From: Anaerolineaceae bacterium UBA6105
GTDB lineage: Bacteria; Chloroflexota; Anaerolineae; Anaerolineales; Anaerolineaceae
DNA length: 9,051 bases
NCBI GenBank assembly: GCA_002423495.1
Contig: DIWN01000003.1
Span: forward strand, 1-9,051
Direction: 5' to 3'
The position numbers were made by a program, and so were the translations under genes. Below, piece after piece: positions 5,078-9,051 of the stretch (position 1 is the first letter of the stretch; each line of letters starts with the position of its first letter). The notes below the pieces were generated by a model. It had not been told where the DNA came from. It saw nothing but the letters and a program-made list of their open reading frames with translations, and ran no database searches.

Positions 5078-5374
5078 CTACAGATTCCTTCTATCAAGCT
5101 TTTTTAATTGGGTAATCAGATCATCATAATCCTTATGACAAGAGAGAATGTCAACAAGAAACCTTGTTGTTATACCCATAGTTCTTGCGATGGATTTAAT
5201 AATATTATCGGTCATGTCATGATGAGGGTGATTAAAGGGGCACTTAATTTCTATTGGCATAAGGGGTTCAGGTACTTCAATTTTATACCAATAGTGGGGG
5301 TCTTTTTTTGGTATCCTTTGACCTCCTAATTTTCCCTCGACTGCATTTCTTGCTTTCGCCATATCAACAGGCAT
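5078..5374 (-). CDS. HicA-like small protein, probable toxin
   Basis: 98 aa. HicA toxins are small double-stranded-RNA-binding-fold ribonucleases with one catalytic histidine. The layout fits: a conserved histidine strand (DPHYWYKIE, His27), a strand with IEIKCPFNHPHHD at 41-53, then a helix pair DNIIKSIARTMGITTRFLVD (56-75), which parallels the 'ilKqlGlsxxeF' end of HicA. The tail LSCHKDYDDLI resembles the Cys-x-x-x-x-x-Tyr ending of a larger HicA-like family of uncharacterised proteins. It differs from classic HicA in length and in the wording of the His motif (no Gly-Ser-His-His). The start at 5374 is three bases after the previous stop, with GGTGA just upstream. The partner gene is the HicB-like protein immediately before it. 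Whether it is toxic is untested. Confidence 0.6.
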   Translation of the reverse strand: MPVDMAKARNAVEGKLGGQRIPKKDPHYWYKIEVPEPLMPIEIKCPFNHPHHDMTDNIIKSIARTMGITTRFLVDILSCHKDYDDLITQLKKLDRRNL

Positions 5375-5377
5375 ATT

Positions 5378-5803
5378 TCACCTATTGATATACTCGGTAA
5401 TTTTTTCAAATTTTCTTTGGTTTCTGTGATCGCTTTTCAAGCTTTCCTCAACGATTATAAAATACTCGCTTAAGGTTATAAGCAAATCGGTCAACGCCTC
5501 TGGGACATTATCACCTATTCCATAAAGTGAAAAAATCTCATCCTCAACAAAAAAACCGCCATTGGGTTCTTGTTTGATGCTAATTGGAAGCTGTCTTTGA
5601 AGCAACAAACCTTCGGGCAGGCGGGTATTCTTAACAATTAGTGCTTGGAAATTAACCAAGTTGTAAGTACTTGGCAAATAGCTTTGCACTGGCAAAGATC
5701 GGATGCCTTCAGTAGTAGCCGTTTTTGTCAACCATGATGATTGAGATATAGTGCGACTAGAATCGAAAGGTTTATATCTAGATGTGGGAACTGCTGCCAG
5801 CAT
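5378..5803 (-). CDS. HicB-like protein, probable antitoxin
   Basis: 141 aa. The segment LPISIKQEPNGGFFVEDE (72-89), then GIGDNVPEALTDLLITLSEY (95-114), follows the HicB pattern: two strands with 'ggyxve', a short loop, 'G(d)Tx-EAlxnl' and a helix. This is the partial RNase H fold with which HicB antitoxins bind HicA. Residues 1-65 are an extra N-terminal region with no motif I recognise. Canonical HicB has a C-terminal helix-turn-helix or ribbon-helix-helix; the polar end here (121-141, SLKSDHRNQRKFEKITEYIN) is too short to be convincing. The ATG at 5803 comes two bases after the previous stop with AAAGGGAA as ribosome binding site. The order, antitoxin-like before toxin-like, is the reverse of most hicAB operons. 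Confidence 0.55.
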   Translation of the reverse strand: MLAAVPTSRYKPFDSSRTISQSSWLTKTATTEGIRSLPVQSYLPSTYNLVNFQALIVKNTRLPEGLLLQRQLPISIKQEPNGGFFVEDEIFSLYGIGDNVPEALTDLLITLSEYFIIVEESLKSDHRNQRKFEKITEYINR

Positions 5804-5805
5804 TT

Positions 5806-6135
5806 CTATTCCCTTTCCTGCTTACTTTCTGAAATTGATTCCTTGTACTTTGAAAAATGATCTTGTAATGTTGAAATTAATGATGGCATGAAAGATGGGG
5901 GCAAATAAAGCTTAGCCACACATACGGGTTTTATTTCTGAAATGTTGTTTAGTTGAACTGCTATCTCATCGTTGTTGCCTAAAAATACGGGTGGCTGTAG
6001 ATCAAAGAACATTAAGGTAAAAATGTCATCCGTATGATTAATCATAGCCTGATTAGCGAATCTAGGAGTTATCTCTTGTTCCGAACCCCAATTAATAGGG
6101 ATATTGAATGGTTTATTGTCGGTATCTTTTTCCAT
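5806..6135 (-). CDS. DUF3467-like protein
   Basis: 109 aa. The pattern matches DUF3467: a strand-rich start with RFANQAMINHTDDIFTLMFF (25-44), parallel to 'YaNxvxIxhsxxEFxlDF', and a later VCVAKLYLPPSFMPSLISTL (71-90) ending QDHFSKYKES, parallel to 'vxxRIxmsPexaKxlxxaLxxnixkYE'. The biochemical role of DUF3467 is not known to me. The protein has no signal peptide or membrane helix, so it is cytoplasmic. The start is strong: AAAGGAG six bases before the ATG at 6135. It is the first gene of a trio whose next two genes follow at 2 and 3 bp, so it should be made in step with the HicB- and HicA-like proteins and may be part of the same complex. Being first in the operon would suit a regulator or neutraliser. 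Confidence 0.65.
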   Translation of the reverse strand: MEKDTDNKPFNIPINWGSEQEITPRFANQAMINHTDDIFTLMFFDLQPPVFLGNNDEIAVQLNNISEIKPVCVAKLYLPPSFMPSLISTLQDHFSKYKESISESKQERE

Positions 6136-6179
6136 AATTTGCTCCTTTGTCGATGAAGATACACTTGACTTGATTTTTT

Positions 6180-6185
6180 ATTATA
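6180..6185 (-). promoter_or_regulatory. -10 box of the DUF3467/HicBA-like operon
   Basis: A perfect TATAAT on the minus strand, 44 bp before the ATG at 6135, which would give a leader of about 35-40 nt with a strong ribosome binding site. No good -35 lies at 16-18 bp; a TTGAGT occurs 23 bp upstream. The weak -35 suggests control by a DNA-binding protein, and an inverted repeat covers that region. Confidence 0.5.
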
Positions 6186-6194
6186 CAGTATCCT

Positions 6195-6228
6195 AGTGAA
6201 AAACGGTTACTCAAGATTATTTTTCACT
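6195..6228. promoter_or_regulatory. 9-bp inverted repeat, candidate operator
   Basis: AGTGAAAAA (6195-6203) and TTTTTCACT (6220-6228) are perfect complements with centres 25 bp apart. It starts 10 bp upstream of the -10 box and so spans the -35 region. HicB-type antitoxins commonly autoregulate their operons, so this is the natural candidate operator. The 273-bp stretch 6136-6407 otherwise contains only another inverted repeat. Confidence 0.45.
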
Positions 6229-6322
6229 CCCGTGGGAAGATCATTCGCATCCTCAAAAGTTTAATTTATAAGTATTCTCTGAGATCCGTTAGGTAACTTT
6301 TAACACTAATTGCGTTCTATTA

Positions 6323-6363
6323 CGCACAATACTACATCATACCAGTGTTTTTTTTATTGTGCG
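6323..6363. repeat. 9-bp inverted repeat between operon and PH-domain gene
   Basis: CGCACAATA (6323-6331) and TATTGTGCG (6355-6363) are perfect complements around a 23-base spacer containing eight T. Neighbouring GCGT/ACGC and ATTGC motifs make competing pairings. It lies downstream of the membrane-protein gene but lacks the T run after the stem needed for a terminator in that direction. Confidence 0.4.
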
Positions 6364-6407
6364 AATTGCTTATTTATAGTTGCTAAATCTGAAGGTAGTA
6401 AAAAACA

Positions 6408-7298
6408 TTAACAGCTTCCGAGGCTCATGAAGACTGCCGCGAGGGCGAGGATCAGGCTGACCAGAATGCTCCAGCCCCAAATCAGGAATATCCAGCGTTT
6501 TTCCAGCAAGTTCTGCAGGAAAAAGTAAGTTCCCAGCAAGGTGTTCAGCAGCCAGACCAGCACGCCGACCAACAGCAGCAAGAGCAGACGGTTGGAGGAC
6601 ACCTGTTCGAGCGTTATCCAGGTGACGTTGAGCCTGGTGGCGCTGAACGCAATGGTGACAACGGTCAACAGAAGCACGCTCGCCAATCCGGCAATGAGCA
6701 ACTTCTTTGAGGTACCATCCCGGGTTATCTCCCCCAGCATTGATCGCAGGTTTTGCGAGATCGGTTCTATCTCTTCCGCCGCACCCAAGGCGGACACATT
6801 CTCGAACTCCCGCGCAAAGGCATGGGCATCTACTGGTGAAATGACAAAATGGCGGTTGCCAGCCCGGATAAGAAGCATATTGGGCTTGTCCGTGGCCGCG
6901 AACACGACCAAACCCAATCCGCGTATTTTGCGCCACCCATAGTATTGCCACGGCAGTAGAAAGCCGGGCAAAGGCATGGGGGAGTCAAAGTCAGAGATTG
7001 GATGCGCCCACTCAACCAGATCCAGTGGGATGATCTCGCGCTGGAAACCCCAGCGGAGTTCGAGAGAGGATCGACCGAGCAGGTAGCGGGTGGTGAGGAT
7101 CAGGAACGCGCGGTAACTTAAAAAGATTAAGATAACCAGCAGCGGCACTGCCAGAAGCAGCAGCGGCAGGTTTGGATCGCGCGCGGTATTGCCCGAGCCC
7201 AGGAAAAGCAGCGTGAGCGCCCCAAGCAGGGCAAGGAAGCTAAAGCCCATGTTGAACAGAAGACTCAGACGGCGTGGAGGTTCGTAGACTTGATCCAT
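6408..7298 (-). CDS. Membrane protein with bacterial PH-like domain
   Basis: 296 aa. Two membrane helices at about 12-34 and 45-69, a soluble region at 70-175, then three more helices at about 199-219, 237-262 and 269-291. The soluble part reads RYLLGRSSLELRWGFQREII, then PLDLVEW, and later GLGLVVFAAT, LIRAGNRHFVISPVDAHAFA. This is the pattern of bacterial PH (bPH/YdbT-like) domains: 'YxlxxxxLxirxGxxxxxIPlxxI', a 'vyaT' strand and an 'ySPxdpxxF' ending. Its role is unknown; related domains are linked to membrane-envelope stress functions. The start is set by MDQVYEPPRR directly after a good promoter, with no ribosome binding site, so the mRNA is probably nearly leaderless. The first codons and promoter have diverged copies in the repeat array to the right. 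Confidence 0.85.
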   Translation of the reverse strand: MDQVYEPPRRLSLLFNMGFSFLALLGALTLLFLGSGNTARDPNLPLLLLAVPLLVILIFLSYRAFLILTTRYLLGRSSLELRWGFQREIIPLDLVEWAHPISDFDSPMPLPGFLLPWQYYGWRKIRGLGLVVFAATDKPNMLLIRAGNRHFVISPVDAHAFAREFENVSALGAAEEIEPISQNLRSMLGEITRDGTSKKLLIAGLASVLLLTVVTIAFSATRLNVTWITLEQVSSNRLLLLLLVGVLVWLLNTLLGTYFFLQNLLEKRWIFLIWGWSILVSLILALAAVFMSLGSC

Positions 7299-7308
7299 AT
7301 CTGAAAGT

Positions 7309-7338
7309 ATTATACCGGAGGCAAAAAAAGGCGCTCAA
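7309..7338 (-). promoter_or_regulatory. Promoter of the PH-domain gene (leaderless type)
   Basis: On the minus strand: TTGAGC (7338-7333), an 18-bp spacer, and TATAAT (7314-7309), with only ten bases before the ATG at 7298. The predicted transcript begins 0-4 bases before the start codon. Copies of this segment recur at about 7510, 8015-8045, 8290-8330 and 8920-8960. Confidence 0.6.
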
Positions 7339-7403
7339 GCAATTTCTGAGAACAAAGGCATATCGCTTCGCTTCGTTCGCGATGACGGAGATTCTCGTTT
7401 GAC

Positions 7404-7465
7404 GTAGGGAACGGCCTTGCGCCGTTCCGCACCTAAATTGGAACGGGACAAGCCACGTTCCCTAC
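7404..7465. repeat. Inverted-repeat-bounded body element, short form (62 bp)
   Basis: Bounded by GTAGGGAACG (7404-7413) and its reverse complement CGTTCCCTAC (7456-7465). Inside is a hairpin GGAACGGC, loop CTTGC, GCCGTTCC. It lacks the 26-bp internal 'ccctat...cttcgct...agggcagg' segment of the longer copies. Confidence 0.7.
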
Positions 7466-7488
7466 AAAAATATGCTTGAATGGTGGGG

Positions 7489-7578
7489 GAGGTGAAGACT
7501 TGATACATATCTGAGTATTACGGAAGTTTCGGTAACTCTTCACTCACAACCCAAAAACAAAGACAAAAGCAGATCGCC
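7489..7578 (-). repeat. Head module copy with retained ATG
   Basis: Read on the minus strand, it contains ATG (7508-7506) followed by TATCAAGTCTTC (MYQVF), parallel to the MDQVY start of the gene at 7298. The upstream part is shortened (CGTAATACTCAG before the ATG), so the promoter is mostly lost. Confidence 0.6.
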
Positions 7579-7614
7579 GCGCTTCGCTCGCGATGACGGA
7601 GATTCTCGTTCGAC

Positions 7615-7702
7615 GTAGGGAACGGCCTTGCGCCGTTCCGCACGTAAATTGGAACGGGACACCCTATCTGCTTCGCTGCCAGGGCAGGACCACGTTCCCT
7701 AC
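7615..7702. repeat. Inverted-repeat-bounded body element, long form (88 bp)
   Basis: Same GTAGGGAACG / CGTTCCCTAC ends as the short form, with the extra 'ccctatctgcttcgctgcca' segment. It is very similar to 8162-8249. Confidence 0.7.
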
Positions 7703-7811
7703 AAATTTATGGTTGAATGGACGGGGATTTGGATTTCGACGTAAAAGTCAAGTTTTGCCGGACTGAAATTTTTCTTCTGCGTTTCAGCTTGGTTTCCCCA
7801 AATGGGAAGGT

Positions 7812-7998
7812 AGATCGCCGCGCTTCGCTCGCGATGACGGAGAATCTCAGCCAACGTAGGGTTGGCCCCAACATCGACCATGGTGGTGGAGGGGGACTAT
7901 GTCGAGGAACGGGCAGGCCCGTTCCCTACAAAGTATGGTTGACACGTAAAACGGAACGAGACACCCTATCCGCTTCGCTACCAGGGCAGGGCCACGTT
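7812..7998. repeat. Body variant with GTTGG and GAACGGGC hairpins, copy 1
   Basis: After the shared CTTCGCTCGCGATGACGGAG, this variant carries GGGTTGGCCCCAAC and a 9-bp hairpin GGAACGGGC, AG, GCCCGTTCC (7906-7925). From about 7821 it matches 8697-8866 nearly base for base, with only a few substitutions. Confidence 0.7.
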
Positions 7999-8009
7999 CT
8001 CTGCATAAA

Positions 8010-8125
8010 TGTTAAAGGTATTACATCGGAGGGGGAAAAAGGCGCTCAAGCAATTTCTGAGTACCACAGAAGTTTTCGGATTACTCTTCACTCACAACCC
8101 AAAACAAAGACAAAAGCAGATCGCC
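8010..8125 (-). repeat. Head module copy with -35 retained
   Basis: On the minus strand it keeps TTGAGC, an 18-bp spacer and TGTAAT, the same geometry as the promoter of the PH-domain gene, but its start codon is replaced by sequence reading ACCTTTAACATT. The distal part ends CAAAAGCAGATCGCC, shared with the module at 7489. Confidence 0.55.
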
Positions 8126-8161
8126 GCGCTTCGCTCGCGATGACGGAGATTCTCGTTCGAC

Positions 8162-8249
8162 GTAGGGAACGGACTTGCGCCGTTCCACGCCTAAATTGGA
8201 ACGGGACACCCTATCCGCTTCGCTACCAGGGCAGGGCCACGTTCCCTAC
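8162..8249. repeat. Inverted-repeat-bounded body element, long form (88 bp), second copy
   Basis: Ends GTAGGGAACG and CGTTCCCTAC as at 7615-7702. Single-base changes include GGCC to GGAC in the hairpin, which disturbs one pair. Confidence 0.7.
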
Positions 8250-8273
8250 AAAAATATGCTTGAATGGTGGGGG

Positions 8274-8421
8274 AGGTTGAAGACTTTATCCATAGTTAAA
8301 AGTATTACACCGGAGGCAAAAAAAGCGCCCGAGCAATTTCTGAGCACTGCAGATGGTTCCGGTTATTGTTCCCTGACGATCCGCCACTGCAATCCCCAAA
8401 AAAGGCCAAGGCAGATCGCCA
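8274..8421 (-). repeat. Head module, full length, copy 1
   Basis: On the minus strand it reads TGTAATACTTTTAACTATGG, that is a -10-like box, then an ATG at the same relative place as in the PH-domain gene, starting a 15-codon frame MDKVFNLPHHSSIFL. It is identical to 8905-9051 over about 140 bp except for one A in a poly-A run and the outermost bases. Confidence 0.65.
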
Positions 8422-8515
8422 TATTCTGCTTCGCAGGCACAGGCGCTTCGCTCGCGACGAATGAGATTCTTGTACGACGTAGGGAACGGCCTTGCGCCGT
8501 TCTGCATGTATATAG
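8411..8515. repeat. Degenerate body module
   Basis: Shares AGATCGCC, GCTTCGCTCGCGA, GACGTAGGGAACGGCCTTGC and GCCGTTC with the other bodies. It has an inserted 'atattctgcttcgcaggcac' and lacks the CGTTCCCTAC end. Confidence 0.55.
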
Positions 8516-8561
8516 TTACGAATGTTGGCAGATAACGCCCTCAAAATTCTAAGCTTCCGAT

Positions 8562-8591
8562 GTCAGGTTGAACAGCGCAACCTGACCTACG
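8562..8591 (+). repeat. REP-like hairpin with CCTACG tail (right copy)
   Basis: GTCAGGTT (8562-8569), loop GAACAGCGC, AACCTGAC (8579-8586), tail ending CCTACG at 8591. Compared with 2173-2202, three of eight stem pairs differ and all three changes are compensatory. The 9-base loops differ at two positions and the tail is the same. Confidence 0.65.
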
Positions 8592-8690
8592 CGCTACGTT
8601 GCCTACGAAAAAAGAATAAGATTCCCACGCAGGGTCGACGCCTGCATCGACCTTAGTGGTGGAGTGGGATGATGGCGAGGAATGGGAAAT

Positions 8691-8880
8691 CCTCTTCGCT
8701 TCGCTCGCGATGACGGAGAATCTCAGCCAACGTAGGGTTGGCCCCAACATCGACCATGATGGTGGAGGGGGACTATGTCGAGGAACGGGCAGGCCCGTTC
8801 CCTACAAAGTATGGTTGACACGTAAAACGGAACGAGACACCCTATCTGCTTCGCTGCCAGGGCAGGACCACACTCCCTAC
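8691..8880. repeat. Body variant with GTTGG and GAACGGGC hairpins, copy 2
   Basis: Nearly identical to 7821-7998, offset by 876 bp. Its 3' end reads CACTCCCTAC in place of CGTTCCCTAC. Confidence 0.7.
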
Positions 8881-8904
8881 AAAAATATGCTTGACCGGCG
8901 AGGG

Positions 8905-9051
8905 GGGTTGAAGACTTTATCCATAGTTAAAAGTATTACACCGGAGGCAAAAAAGCGCCCGAGCAATTTCTGAGCACTGCAGATGGTTCCGGTTATTGTT
9001 CCCTGACGATCCGCCACTGCAATCCCCAAAAAAGGCCAAGGCAGATCGCCA
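8905..9051 (-). repeat. Head module, full length, copy 2 (cut by window end)
   Basis: Offset by 631 bp from the copy at 8274. The window ends at its AGATCGCCA boundary, so the array continues to the right. Confidence 0.65.

Larger units (their letters stand above)
7299..9051. repeat. Mosaic intergenic repeat array (continues past window end)
   Basis: No protein gene. Two module types alternate irregularly. A 'head' (about 90-150 bp) resembles the promoter and first codons of the gene at 7298. A 'body' starts AGATCGCC...CTTCGCTCGCGATGACGGAG, continues with GTAGGGAACG hairpins and ends CGTTCCCTAC. Bodies or relatives begin near 7361, 7571, 7812, 8118, 8411 and 8691; heads near 7489, 8010, 8274 and 8905. 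Frames crossing the array give peptides such as RRASLAMTE and VIASEAK, well-known false translations of this class of palindromic repeat. Spacing is uneven and units differ in length, so it is neither CRISPR nor a simple satellite. Confidence 0.85.

Noticed and set aside
6370..6951. 193-codon minus-strand frame overlapping the PH-domain gene
   Set aside because: It is out of frame with the membrane protein, whose helices and PH pattern are convincing. Its translation is Arg/Gly/Cys-rich and low in structure.
7717..8973. Open frames across the repeat array (7717-8280, 8175-8552, 8541-8750, 8656-8973)
   Set aside because: They repeat peptides such as RRASLAMTE and VIASEAK that arise whenever this palindromic repeat is translated. 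Neither strand shows consistent coding signals, and the frames follow repeat boundaries.
7299..9051. CRISPR array
   Set aside because: Units are 60-190 bp, imperfect, irregularly spaced and internally palindromic, with no unique spacers of constant length and no cas gene.

Overview
The window looks like a chromosomal stretch from a Chloroflexota bacterium, probably of the Anaerolineae. This is inferred from the secreted LCP-type protein with long Pro/Thr-rich linkers and from the abundant palindromic intergenic repeats of the 'cgcttcgctcgcgatgacgg' kind. No rRNA, tRNA or marker gene is present to confirm the taxon. Every protein gene I can support lies on the minus strand. No transposase, integrase or CRISPR array is visible.

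Right to left along transcription. (1) 7299-9051 has no gene. It is a mosaic repeat array that runs off the window. Its units contain small inverted repeats and decayed copies of the promoter and first codons of the neighbouring gene. (2) 6408-7298 encodes a membrane protein with a bacterial PH-like domain, read from a TTGAGC/TATAAT promoter that predicts an almost leaderless mRNA. (3) 2552-6135 is an accessory, defence-like block. A tightly packed trio encodes a DUF3467-like protein, a HicB-like protein and a HicA-like protein. It is followed 39 bp later by a 554-aa beta-class adenine/cytosine-N4 DNA methyltransferase carrying a C-terminal Mrr-like nuclease domain, then by an overlapping pair encoding a small basic protein and a two-helix membrane protein. 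A 9-bp inverted repeat sits just upstream of the -10 box of the trio. (4) 1519-2551 has no protein gene. It holds diverged tandem repeats, a candidate small-RNA gene with promoter and terminator, a REP-like palindrome, and two copies of a 48-nt element whose hairpin stems differ by compensatory changes. (5) 1-1518 holds an LCP-type lipoprotein gene broken by two single-base insertions, then the start of a gene for a secreted protein that runs off the window.

The main candidate for an undescribed system is the 2552-6135 block: a HicAB-like pair with reversed gene order and a DUF3467 partner, attached to a single-chain modification/restriction-like protein and a membrane module. The function is inferred only; each family assignment was made by eye from sequence motifs. 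The best non-coding signals are the covarying 48-nt repeats, the covarying REP-like hairpins (one on each side of the coding block) and the promoter-plus-start-codon copies in the right-hand array.
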